A stretch of DNA of 64,000 nucleotides, from the NCBI GenBank assembly GCA_029945375.1, contig CM057057.1, positions 3,038,001 through 3,102,000 of the forward strand, read 5' to 3'. The translations under genes were made by a program, and so were the position numbers. The stretch comes from Agaricus subrufescens (Eukaryota > Basidiomycota > Agaricomycetes > Agaricales > Agaricaceae). Every line of letters begins with the position of its first letter. Position 1 is the stretch's first letter. Below the pieces are notes generated by a model. It saw only the letters and a list, made by a program, of their open reading frames with translations. It was not told where the DNA came from and searched no databases. Of this stretch, positions 21,301 to 34,171 are shown piece after piece.

Positions 21301-23361
21301 TTATTGAGATTGGGGAACGATCTGGGGAAAGACTCCTTTGGCTCTCCAATCCATTTGAACCAAGTCATAAGTTTTCAACACTACCTGTTCCAGCAATTTG
21401 TCAAGGTCCTCTTTGGCACGCTGGTTGCCCTTTTCACAAGCCTCAGCAATGGCATCCAGTGCTGGTTTAACTTCTTGTGCGATATACTGTGTGACGAGCT
21501 CTTTGATACAAGGCACAAGGTCGTCTGGGTGGGTGGGTGGCAAAGGTGCGGGACGGCGAGTAGTAGCCATGTTCAGATTCTCGATGGTTAGAGACATCCG
21601 ATCCATTTTTTGTGTGTCTTCTGACCTCCATGCATCCATTTGTCTTAATCGAGCATGAGCCTGTGTACACAGAACATTAAGGTATGGAAATTCAGAGCGA
21701 CAGGAGACCTTACCTCTTGGCGAAACTCGTTTATTCTTGAATCCTTCTGCCTCAACTCTGCAACTTCGTTCTCTAAACCTTTAATTCTCGCTTGCAGCTC
21801 CTTTGATCTTGTCGTGAAATTGTTTATGGTCTGGTCCATGACTTTACTCTTATGTCTGATCATCATGATGTCTTCTTCTCCGATACCCATGTTGGCTAGC
21901 ATCTCCAGGCTAAGGTTCGGGTCGATATCGTCCTCCTTCATGGTATTTTTCGCAATGGTAAACTCCTCGTCGAAGCGTTCGGGCAGATCAGTATCTAGCC
22001 TACGGAGCTCATCCCAGATATCTGTTGCTTTCAGTTCCAGTTCTTCCATTACTTTGTTGAGACTGTCCACTGAACGGGATCTTAGAACGCATTTTCTTAT
22101 GCGTTTTTAAGCACGGTTGCTTACCTTCCTCTTTTCTACGCTGTTTGATTGCTGTGTTTTCTTCTTCTCTTTGTTTTATGAACGCCTTTGTATCACTCAC
22201 TCTCCGCTGCAGGTTCACATTGACAACCCAGTCTCGAAGTTCAGAGGTATAAGACATGATCTTTTGGGTGTCGAGATCTTTTGTGAGTTTTTGCTTGTGC
22301 GTGTTTAAGGCATCGGAATATTGAATGACTCTCTTCAGCGATGAATTGAGCTGTTTGGTCAGGACTCCGACTGTATCTGCGATATCTTGAGAATTTCTAT
22401 TCAGGATATCGCGAGCAGCTGGAGATGAGTGATAATAGCATGCAGATTGTCGCGCTCCACGCCATCTTGTCTTCTTTTCCTCGATTTTAAGGAGTTTACA
22501 ACGGATCAATACGGCGGCGAGCAGCTCTCTGATGGAAATCGTAAGAAAATATAGGCGACAGGACGTAGTGGAAGGTACTTGATAACGTTTGCGTGTAGCT
22601 CTCCTGGAGTCAGGGACGCAGTAGGAATTTGCGGACTCGAAATCTCATCGCCACGACGAGGCGGTACGCTTGACAAGGGCGTAGGGACGATAGGCGAGGA
22701 TGGCTTATAATCGAATGATCGCTGTTGAAGCTTTGCAAGCGATGCCGGCCGCTTTACTTCCTTGGGGGCAGTGGCCTGGCTGAGATCAATTTTGGGCACC
22801 TCACGTTCAGGTTCAGGTGGCCGGAGGCGCGACATCGCGGGAGCTGCATGTAGAACTGACGGCGAGTTTGTCAAAGCTTGATTGACCGGTGCCGGTGGGC
22901 TTTGTGCTTTGGTTGTGGCTTGGGCCCGGGCCTGACCCCAATTAGAGTCATTATCTGAAGGCGCCCTGGGTGAGCTTTGGCCCCAGCCTCGCCCCCAGCC
23001 TGAGCCTGAGTCGTTTGTTTGGCGAGCCTGAGATGAGCTTTCACCCCATCCTTGGCCCCAGCCGGTGTCGAAGCCCCAGCCGTCCTGGTCGCCCCAGGAC
23101 GCGGATTCCTTGGTGTCCGGTGTGGTCAGGGACGCCCTGCGGGCTGGCGCGGCTCGGTCGTCCGAAGGTCTGCGGGCGTGCGGCCTGTAGGGCATGATGG
23201 AGGACCAGATGGGGTCGGAGGGGTGGACAAAGCGGCAGTTGGAGCGGAAGCGGCAGCCAGGGGGGATGGCGTTGCCGTCATCGTCGAAGAACTGGGAGAA
23301 AGATCAGCCTGAGTGGGATCTGTCGTGCGCTCGCTACCTTGCACCGGATCGGAGGCTCCAT
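21301..23361 (-). CDS. CCCH zinc-finger protein with WG/GW tract and coiled coil
   Basis: Function unknown. The ATG at 23361 starts MEPPIRCK, which splices over about 50 nt to FFDDDGNAIPPGCRFRSNCR-FVHP, giving a possible CCCH finger (C-x13-C-x5-C-x3-H; the first spacing is longer than usual). Next comes a tract of seven Trp, each beside Gly (SWGDQDGWGFDTGWGQGWG, SGSGWGRGWGQSS, SNWGQ), set in Ser/Gln/Ala linkers. Then a Pro/Ser linker (DYKPSSPIVPTPLSSVPPRR), an intron, and long coiled coils (TVGVLTKQLNSSLKRVIQYS, ELQARIKGLENEVAELRQKD). It ends in a conserved helical block (KELVTQYIAQEVKPALDAIA). WG/GW tracts in unstructured regions are known Argonaute-binding hooks; that role here is inference. 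Its start is 31 bp from the ISC1 start on the other strand. Confidence 0.7.
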
Positions 23362-23392
23362 GGAAGCAGGCCCGTCACGCCGTCACGTCACG

Positions 23393-24859
23393 ATGCCTGC
23401 TCTCCGCCTGCTGACCCTCAACTGCTGGTACTTGCCCCCGGCCCTCCTCTGCCCCGCGCCCGCTGACCGTCCACAGGGACCTCAAGTATGTCGCCAAGAA
23501 ACGCGGCCAGCGCACCAGCGCCATCGTCGACTACCTCGCCCGCTCTACCCACGACATCATCGCCCTCCAGGAGATCTGGGTCTACGCTGATTACAACAAA
23601 GTCCGCGCTGCTGTCCAGAACCGCTTGCCTTATGCAAAGTTCTTCTACAGGCAAGCTTCCGGCTTCGATCTTCCTTCCGCAAAAGCTTACTTTCTCATTC
23701 AAGCGGTGCCTTGGGCGCGGGTCTTGCCATATTCTCCCGCTTTCCGTTCGTCGAGTCGGCCATCCATCCCTACTCTTTGAATGGGGAGCCTATCGACGTG
23801 GCTGCCGGCGACTGGTTTGTTGGCAAAGCTGCAGCGAGCGTCGTCATTCTGCATCCCGAGCTTGGCAAAACCCAGATCTTCACCACCCATGTACCTACCC
23901 TCTTCTTTCTCCCTCTCGGCATGGCACTCAATTCAATTCTAGCTTTACGCCAAAGGTGGCGAAGATGGGCCTGAATATAGAAGGGCTCACAGGCTTGTCA
24001 ATGCTTGGGAATTCGCCAAGCTGGCAAAACACGCCGCAGAAATGGGCCACTATGTAATCGCGGTACGTGCCTTCTCTCAGACAACACCCCCTATTAATTT
24101 CGCACACAGATGGGCGACTACAATAGCATACCAACCACTTTACCCATGGCAATCATTCGCGAGCACGCCGCTTTGCAAGACTCTTGGACAGTCACACATC
24201 CCGAGGATGAAGACATTGTTGCTTCAAGTCCGCTAGACGCTATCATCAAGTATGGCATCACCGCAGACTCACCCGTCAACACCTGGTCTGCGGGCAAATC
24301 ATACCTCAACCCCACCTTTTGGGGAAAACGGCTTGACTACATCTTCTACCGCCAGCCGCGAGGCAGACACTACCCTCGACTACAAGCTTCCGATTGCCGA
24401 GTGGTTCTTACTGAAATGGTCCCGGGACACAACTTTTCCTATTCCGATCATTTTGGTCTAGAAGCTACCCTTGATATCGATACCGGTCCGAGTCCAAATG
24501 GCGGTCCAGATGATATTCAGTCAGTATTATCAAGAAAGAGTATCACTTCTACTATGAATGCTCTCACGGATTGCTACCGCTTCTCTCGCGAGCGTTCTCG
24601 GAAAGAAATGCTTGTTTTCGTATTGTCTATAGTTCTACTCGTTGCCTTTGCCGTAAGTGCAGCGTGGCTTCCCCACTCTTGGATAACCCCGATTTTCATT
24701 GTATCTACAATCGTCCTCTCGTGGACCGCTACGACGATGCTTTACCACGGTTTTCTTTACGGGAACTGGGAGCGTAATGCTCTCTTGAACGTCATTGAGG
24801 AGTTGGATGTATACCAGAAAGGCCTGGATCTGCAGGCCGAGTCAAGGAACTCTCTCTAG
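23393..24859 (+). CDS. ISC1: inositol phosphosphingolipid phospholipase C (neutral sphingomyelinase), ISC1
   Basis: Cleaves inositol phosphosphingolipids to ceramides at ER/mitochondrial membranes. MPALRLLTLNCW is split by an intron (donor 23428, acceptor 23476) and continues DLKYVAKKRGQRTSAIVDYL. The endonuclease/exonuclease/phosphatase fold follows: HDIIALQEIWVYADYNK (catalytic Glu), LGAGLAIFSRFPFVESAIHP, MGHYVIAMGDYNSIPTTLPM (Asp/Asn, spans an intron), FWGKRLDYIFYRQ and NFSYSDHFGLEATLDIDTG (catalytic His of S-D-H). Two C-terminal membrane helices (EMLVFVLSIVLLVAFAVSAA, WITPIFIVSTIVLSWTATTM) are the family signature. The C-terminus is complete. About 420 residues, the usual size. Confidence 0.92.
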
Positions 24860-25048
24860 TAACTTTGATACCCTGTGTTTAGTATATCTGATCATTTCCT
24901 AGTCGACTTTACATGATATCGTTACATGAATCAATAAAATACGTCCACGAGCTAAGATGCGAAATTATCTTCGAGTTCCCCATAAAGAAATGCAGTGAAA
25001 ATCAAGTCGAAAAGCAAAAAGAAAAAAAAACAAATCACGAATCACTTG

Positions 25049-27418
25049 CTATGACAATGACAGAATAGGATTCTTCAGCCCCGTCTGTCTGCTGCGTGGC
25101 ATCGACACACGACTGGGAAAAGCGCACGACGCAAATGGCGAGTTTAACTCGACGCTGGGCGTAGAAACCGGTGTCATAGGCACGGACGTGCAAAACAGAT
25201 TCCGCGACGGCGGTGATAGATAAGACGAAGCCCTACCAGGCTTTTTAGAAAAAGAAAAATCTTGATGATGAGATGGTCCCCGAAGGGCACTCAATAGATT
25301 TGTCGTAGATTTGACGCGCCTCGGTACCTCCATGATATTCAGGAAATAACCTTTCTTGGCTTCAGGAGATCCTTGACGAGAGAAAGTTCCGGGGCTAGAA
25401 AGCGCTGGCGAGGTGACTTCTAGAGAAACCAAGTCATCAGAGGGTACAGCTTTGACGTCTGTCTCAATATCCGAGAGGTCCAAACTCATAGAACCTCCCG
25501 TTCGGCGAGAAACAATCCCGTCTTTGGGATGAAAGATTTCCAGGCCGTCCTCCCCATCACCTCTCACCCAATTATCCTCCTCCCAAACATCTTCCACTTC
25601 CCAATACTCATCTTCCGAACCCAGAGGAGTCCCCAACGAAGACGAAGAAATCGAACTGACAGAACTATCAGGCTCATCTGTAAACCTTTGTCTCGCATCC
25701 CCATCCTTCATCTCAACACCATCACGACCAACAACAACAGTCTTCTCATTCTCAATCTCAATTCCCATCCCTCTTTCCGCGGTATCTCCAAGAAATTGTA
25801 ATGAGCCAGCTTGGTATCTGGGCAAGATATTATGCATGAAATTCTGCATCGATTCAAAGGCTCGGAGTGTGGCGGAAAAACAGGACCACGCTTGAAATAC
25901 GTGAACCTAAATCCCTAATATTAAATCTGTTCTTTCAAAAGAAAAAAAGAGAAAATTCCTCACCGCATCATCATAAACTTCATGTCTCACTAATACTCCA
26001 GCCAACCTTGCTTTATGCGCCAACAACGATATCTCATCCCTAAGCACCTCCGCATCGCCGGCTTGTATCAAAAGCGGCGGTAATCCTTCAAACGAACCAA
26101 ATAACGGACTCGCATAAGGATGCGTAAGATACTTTTCCGTATGTTCTCCAAGATACAGCGCGATAGGATTCATATGGCTGTCCATGAATGGGAAAGGGAC
26201 GATATCGTACATCGCGTTTGAATCCCAAGACTCACAACTTAATGTGAGGTCCACCCATGGTGACATAACGATGGCTCCCGATGGTAGTGGATAGTCATTA
26301 TCCCGCAGATACATCAGAAGTGCAAGGGCGAGGCCCCCACCAGCACTATCGCCACAGACAACAATGTTATCCGCTGGAATATGAAGATCCTCTACCAGTC
26401 GAAAATAGGCAGATACAACATCGTGGAGTGGTCCAGGAAACTGCGTTTCGGGCGCCAAGCGATAGTCGATGGCTGGACATATAAATCAATAAAAGGAGAA
26501 AACTGCGCGTCGAAATATTCACCAAAAATTCTGGCATCCGAATATCTTGCGAGTGGTATAGAAACCGTACGTTGAAACGCAGCACTTGAAAGGTAATATG
26601 CACCTGTATATCATGTCTCAAAAAACATCATTCTCCTAATCGGTATTAATGCATACCTCCATGAATATACAGAACAATTTGCTCTTTCGTCGGTAAGACC
26701 ACGTTCTCCTGGGCATTGGCGGAATTAAAATTCCATTCACTGTGTAAGCGTTGCCAGGTTTTCTTCCCAACAACCCATTCTCCAGACAGCTCGCGGACAC
26801 CGGTTTCAGCGGCGTCGAAAGAAGCAAGAATTCCCCTCAAGTTTCGTTTCTTGACCCGAAATGTCACAGGTGTGGCGAGTGCGTCTGAGGGCAAAGGTAT
26901 GAGGCCTGCTATCTTCATAACCATTCGAATAGTATCCTGAACGGATACGTTAGTCAATTACTCGTCAGGTCTTGGAAAATGAGAACTGACGATGCCGATG
27001 AGACCAGTGTGGTTACCGATCCCTCGTAAGAGACTGGTAGCAATAGTCATTTCAATGCCCCAAGACTTCTTGCGAGGTCCCCATATCTTGTGTAAAAGCA
27101 GTTCCGTTGTAATTTCGGTTGCTAGGGCAGAATGCTCAGGAGATACTCGGAGACGAAATCCAGAATCACCAAACCTTTCAGGGCAAGAAAAGCAGGATAC
27201 TTCCAGTATTCCCAAAGGTGCAAAGGGCGTCGGTGTTGGCGCTTGAGTTTAGGGTCCACTCTGGCCGAAGGCGGGAACACTCCAGGAGTATTGTAGTGTT
27301 TCAACAATGTCGTAGGAGGTTGCGTCAAAGGCTTTCCTTCACTAATCCATGCTAGCGGACGCCATGCAGAGACCCATGGAGGAAGTAAAGTATTCAGAAA
27401 AAAGTGATTCATGGTCAT
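25049..27418 (-). CDS. alpha/beta hydrolase, hormone-sensitive lipase family
   Basis: Likely serine esterase or lipase. The start at 27418 (or 27412) gives MTMNHFFLNTLLPPWVSAW. Exons join to EQIVLYIHGGAYYLSSAAFQ, which carries the HGG oxyanion motif and spans an intron, then FAIDYRLAPETQFPGPLHDV, NIVVCGDSAGGGLALALLMY (nucleophile GDSAGG), GLPPLLIQAGDAEVLRDEIS (catalytic Asp) and HEVYDDAVHVFQAW (catalytic His). After the catalytic domain comes an unusual tail of about 250 residues, acidic and Ser-rich (VSSISSSSLGTPLGSEDEYW, EVEDVWEEDNWVRGDGEDG), with no recognised domain; it may be regulatory. It is convergent with ISC1 (189 bp between stops). Confidence 0.87.
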
Positions 27419-27586
27419 ATCATGGAAGTAAGGGGAAATGTTTCATTCGTCTGTAGATTCGATTGCATAACATACAAGTCTAGCGGGGCCCGCTACGACG
27501 AAACAACCAAAAACAGACTTACCCCACAACAGTCACCCGCCGATCAATCGATCACTTCCGACGATCACCCCCGATTCTTGCGTCAT

Positions 27587-29377
<1,791 letters not shown>

Positions 29378-29714
29378 TATGTTACGTTTTTCTCAAGTCA
29401 GGGCAAGAATTTTATATAGATGTTGCCAAAGAGAGTCAGATAGCAGTGTGGTGGTGGTAAGAAGTTAAGAATTGACGGTGGGGATGGATCTGAGCTGCCA
29501 GCTTCCCCGGGGCTTGCTTACCTAGAGTGCTTAGCATTCTTATCAAAAACAAACAATCTTTTCGTCCTAAATAGGACTGTCCAACCCATCTGGTAGTTGT
29601 CACCCCGTAGATTATAAAGAATACATATACTACAAAAACGGTTATCAAAAACTCACTACTTAATGATAATAGACAAATTACTATAGAAAGAGGAGAGAAA
29701 GAAAGGAAGAGGAA
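29378..29714. promoter_or_regulatory. upstream region of MAP2 / downstream of the bromodomain gene
   Basis: 337 bases between two minus-strand genes: the 3' end of MAP2's upstream neighbour (RSC4-like) lies at 29715, so this stretch holds the MAP2 promoter and the 3' UTR of the bromodomain gene. AT-rich toward 29700. No coding signal recognised. Confidence 0.4.
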
Positions 29715-31943
29715 CTAATCAGCAACCCGTTCAATATAAACTTTCCACATTAATCCCCCCTTTTCTCCAACCTCAAGTGTATTTGAACCAGCGGACAGAT
29801 TGATATTCCATTGTCGCGTTGCTTCCTGTTTCTCGTTCACAACAGTGCCGTTGAGTTTGAGTTGTACTTCTTCTATCTTTTCCTCTTTCTTCTTCTCTAG
29901 GACTTTGTTTTTCGCCACTGCGGCAGCAGACCTGGTAGTCCTCATGTTTGTAGGAGTAGTCTTCTGTGAACGCCTCGTAGATGACCTTCCTTTTCGTGTC
30001 CGGCCATTCTTGGCTGACGAGGTAGGACCATCAGTATCCACGTCGTTTTCATCTTCCTGCTTGAAGTCATCTTCTTCATCATCACTACTTCCTTCCTCTT
30101 CCTCATCAGCCAGAAACACAAGATCGTCGACGTCAATCTCACTCTCGCCGGATGCCAATCGCAAAACCCACGTCTTCACACCTTCTCTATAGTCTAACCA
30201 GAAAAGTCGACCCTGCGGTTGAATTTTCACTTTCACATACTTGATCTGACGACTGGGGTTTATAGGTACAGGAGCTGGTGAACTCGACAGAGCAGGGGCA
30301 GCCTTGGCTGGGATCGCAGGAGTTGCCGATGGTCCTGGGGTGTGTTGAGGAGGCTGATAAGGGTGGGAATAGTGTGAATATGCAAAAGTAGGTTGAGCGG
30401 TAGACCCGGATTGTGATGTTTTTGCCGAAGGTTGGGTTGCTGGCGGTACCGGATGCTGAAGAGGTGGGCGCGGTTGTGGTGCTGCAGGGGAATTAAGTGT
30501 AATTGATGTTGTTGAAGTAGTTGCTGAAGGTACAGCAACTGCTGTGGATGGTAATTTCGTCTCGATAACGGGGGTGGGGGCAGGTTTGGATGTCTTCACC
30601 GCACTGGCAGCAGGCACACGCAGACGCAATGTCGAGGTTGTATTGTCAGGCTTAGAGTTCGCGGCCTCCAAGGGGGTGCTTGCTTGTGCGGCTGGTGGCT
30701 TTATTTTGATTTTGTTGGTGATCTTACTCGGATACTCGGGCAGATTATGTGGCGGGGGAAGATCAGACATTAGCTGCCTGAAATAGTCCTGAGGATGGTC
30801 AGCAAAGGTGTTCACTAGAAGAACCAAGTAACATACACGAAGGGCTAGAGCATCTTCCCAGATAGGGGTGTGGTCCTGATTGAAGGACATAGCATTCGAA
30901 AAGACTAGTTCTACGTCTGCTGCGAAAGCAGCTGTGGTATGGTATTCTTTACGTTTGATTCGTCTCTGCAGACGAATCAGCTGAGCACGTATATATTGAT
31001 AGAATCCACGCACAAAGATGTTCTCGAGACACTGCGGTTTCTTGATCTGCTTGTAATAGATAGCCCAGAGTTTCTTGTTCGGTAGCTCCATAAATTCGGT
31101 AGACAAGAAACGCCCACTATGAGTAAGTCAGTCTCGAGAAATGCGTGTCGCTCGTTTGACTGTACACACTCTTTGTCTGTCTTCTCGACCAGTTTCTGTA
31201 GTCTTGACTTGATCAGCCGGCTGAGGTTCGGTGCCTTTGATTTACCCTTCTTATCGTCGTCATCGGAGATATCTTCGGTTTCATTAGTCGGAACGAGTTT
31301 GTCGTACGTCTTATGAACAAGTTTCTGGGGAATGACTGTGAGCTTAGAGGCAGAGAGTCCAGAAGGTCGGGGCATGTACCAGCATATCCTTGGCATCCTT
31401 CCAAATTACGCTGTCTTTCATGTTGTATTGGAGCGCGTTATTGAAAAGTAGTTCAAAATCTGCGCGAACTGCCTGCATTGAGGGGTATGCATCGGTGTCA
31501 AGACGCTTCTTGATGTCGTCTAATGCTATTGGACTCTTTATGATCTGATAATAGTCCGGATACACCTTCTTGGGAGGTTTTGTCAAAAAGACAAGAGACA
31601 GCAAACGCCCACTGGTGAGTGAAGAGTTAAATGGAGAGCCGGAGGAAGGAATGGGACGGAGATAGGAAACATCAGAAACGAATAAGGCAGGCGGAGGCGA
31701 CACGACTCACTCTTTGCTTTTCGCGTCCTTCATTGTCAGCCAAAGCTCCAACCCTTGCTCTTTCACTGACTGAACTTCCTTGACACCGTTACCTTCACTC
31801 TGCCATGATGCTTCTGCTTCCGGTTCGGACATAAGGGTATCAACATCGGAGAACGCGCTGGGAAGGCCGTCTCTACGACGCTTGCGTCGTGATCCCTCGA
31901 CGTCAACTATTCCGGACAGGCTGCTGAGCTCTCGCTTTGACAT
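29715..31943 (-). CDS. tandem-bromodomain chromatin-remodelling subunit (RSC4-like)
   Basis: Probable acetyl-lysine reader of an RSC/SWI-SNF-type complex. The ATG at 31943 starts MSKRELSSLSGIVDVEGSRR. Bromodomain 1: KPPKKVYPDYYQIIKSPIAL, DIKKRLDTDAYPSMQAVRAD and FELLFNNALQYNMKDSVIWK. Bromodomain 2: MELPNKKLWAIYYKQIKKPQ, KEYHTTAAFAADVELVFSNA and MSFNQDHTPIWEDALAL. Both keep the acetyl-lysine-binding Asn (NNALQYN, SNAMSFN). A Pro/Ser/Gln-rich linker follows, then a C-terminal region: IKYVKVKIQPQGRLFWLDYR, an acidic stretch, and a final block NINLSAGSNTLEVGEKGGLM like the RSC4 C-terminus. RSC4 is preferred over polybromo because only two bromodomains and no BAH domain are present. Confidence 0.85.
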
Positions 31944-32121
31944 ATCCAGTTCTTCCCGTTCTTCCGTTCTTTCCAACGTCAGGATATAGAGGAGAGCGCG
32001 TTAGAAACTTTGTAGGGTTACGCTGTCTAATACTTGGGCCAATAGTAAATACTTGGCTGTGTGTCTATGTCACGTGACCCTAATTCTACATCCTTGATTG
32101 GAATTTTCAGAAATCTATGCT

Positions 32122-33991
32122 CTAACAGGCCAGTCTCGCAAGGCGCAGTCTCTTCATCTGCTGGTTGGCGGCCCATGAGTGAACATTTACTCCACCATGA
32201 AAGGCGACCGAGGCATCGGGCCAGGAATCCATTACTTTGCCGCCCACCCGGAGGGCATAATTACGAATGATTTTTGAACCTCCAGGCTGTAGTATACCAG
32301 ATATTCAGAGCCAATAACCCAGAATGTTGTGAAAGACCCACATGTTCGACAAGGTAGGAGGTGGCGTCTACGATGTAACCATCTAGGAAAACCAAGCAAC
32401 GGCCATCATTGTGGTGAATGTGTTGCTCTAGTTGTTCTAGTGTCCAATCAGGGGTATTGCCTTCCTCAGTAAGAAACGAGGTTCCCAAATCTTTTAATCG
32501 CATGTGTGCTTGCCCTTCTTGAATATCCTCGTGTTTGGCGCGACGGAGGCTTGTTGCCCATCCAAAATACTGAAATGCCAAGATAGCCCATTTTGACGGA
32601 TCCCAGTCGAAGAAGGAAGGACTGGACCGAAAGTCGTAAGGATATGCATGCTATTCTATAATCAGTTTCATTTCGTCTAGACGGACGCTTGACTGACGTG
32701 CTGCAACCAATATTTTAAGCCTTTCTGTGCAACCAGAGAAAAACAAAAGCTTACAAAGTTATGATTTCCTTCTCCACAAGTCAGAAGTGCTAACACCTGG
32801 GAGTCAATTAGCGATAGTCATTGGGCGGGTCTGTGGCATACCAGATTTCCTCTTGAGGTATTTTCGTCCGTATATGGCTGCAATCCATCCCAGTGCGCAA
32901 GACTGAAACTATTATCATCAAGTAACATTACTCACAATCGCGAGACTCACGAATTGACGAGAAAAGTGCAGTGCCAAACTAATTAGGCCAAGTCGGCTTC
33001 AGAGCGGCGCTGATTCCGCACACCACTTACCAAGGACGCGGGCGACAAGACCTCCCCAGACGAAACCGCCAACAGCATCCCTCCAAAGCCAACCTAACGC
33101 CGCGGGCAGAACAAAACCAGACAAGACAGCCAAGAGATCTGGAGTTATCTGAGCAACGTAGTCTTGAAACGAGCGGATTGAATACGGACGGTAATATCGG
33201 TGTTGTAAACGAACCACTATGGTAATGACTTATTTTTAGCTATCCCCTTGCAGGGACAATTAAAAAGCTTACCAGGATCTTTGTCCAAGTCATCTGTTTC
33301 AATCAGATTGAGCTTCCCGTAAATAGGCTTGAAAAAAATCCACCCAACGTGGGAGTACAACAAACCCCGTGTTGCGGCGTATCTATTTGCATGTTATAAG
33401 CTCTACCCCTGACATAAAAGCCACAGTGATGGACTCAACGGGTCATGAAGGGGATCATCGGTGAACCTCTATGGTTATCGGGTTAGCGCTGTGTGAGACC
33501 GGCACAGAATGCAAAACAGAATACACACATGGTGGAGTCTATGGCGAAGGCACCTGATGAACATTAATAAATCTTGATATTGTATCAAAGATGCAACAGG
33601 CATACCACCACTATTTCGTGGGTTAAATTCCAGCATTTGTGTAAGTAATGGAAAAGAAGGTATTCACTCGAATAGAACCTTGATGTGCTGCAGTTCCCAA
33701 CGCTGCAAGCAGGATACGAAGACCAAGTGAAGCCCTAAAAGACCTGTGGGTGTACAAACGGTGATATCCTATGGTGATGCTGCTAATCGTAAGTCGAATG
33801 CTGGCAGTAACAAAGACTGAAGCTGGGGCCCACCCAAAACATGATAATTGCCATGAAGCGAAGGTAAGCCAGATAGTTGAGCGGGGCAATGCATGTATCG
33901 GGAAATAGTAGACCCCTATGAGAGCACAAAGGTGGGTACCGAGGAAAAAAATGACGTTAGGCCACCAGATTTTGGGCTGTGGAGTAGCCAT
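32122..33991 (-). CDS. OLE1: delta-9 acyl-CoA desaturase with C-terminal cytochrome b5 domain
   Basis: ER-membrane enzyme that introduces the first double bond into palmitoyl/stearoyl-CoA. The start at 33991 gives MATPQPKIWWPNVIFFLGTH. Histidine box 1 is SITIGYHRLYTHRSFRASLG. Box 2 forms only after splicing: QGSIR (exon ends 33668), a 5-nt exon at 33606-33610, a 25-nt exon at 33529-33553, then RFTDDPLHDPLSPSLW, giving RWWCLRHRLHHRFTDDP. Box 3 likewise: LLTCGEGNHNF, a 3-nt exon at 32698-32700 (His), then HAYPYDFRSSPSFFDWDPSK, giving HNFHHAYP. The b5 domain follows (DGRCLVFLDGYIVDATSYLV, EHPGGSKIIRNYALRVGGKV) with heme His in HPGG and FHGGVNVHS. It ends QMKRLRLARLAC. At least ten exons. All iron and heme ligands are present if the microexons are real. 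Confidence 0.92.
32698..32700 (-). other. OLE1: 3-nt microexon in the desaturase gene
   Basis: On the minus strand a TTGCAG acceptor, then CAC, then a GTCAGT donor. Flanking introns are 54 nt (32701-32754) and 47 nt (32651-32697). Without it the third histidine box lacks one of its adjacent histidines (HNFHAYP rather than HNFHHAYP). An alternative 27-nt exon (acceptor 24 bases upstream) is in frame but would insert eight residues into the box. Confidence 0.65.
33606..33610 (-). other. OLE1: 5-nt microexon in the desaturase gene
   Basis: On the minus strand an AAATAG acceptor, then TGGTG, then a GTATGC donor. Flanking introns are 57 nt (33611-33667) and 52 nt (33554-33605). Joined to the 25-nt exon at 33529-33553 it rebuilds W-W-C-L-R-H-R-L-H-H, the conserved lead-in to box 2. 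Confidence 0.7.
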
Positions 33992-34171
33992 GGGAGGTTA
34001 AAGGACAAGGCCGTGTTACAGAATTTATAGTAAAATGCATTGCCCTGGAGAGCTTGATCATCATTGATGCGTAATTGAGTAACTTCTCTACGCGTCAACT
34101 AAAATACTTGATTAGGTTTTAGTAACGTACGCTCATCTCGGGTCGTCTCGAAGCTACACGCTACTCAAGCG

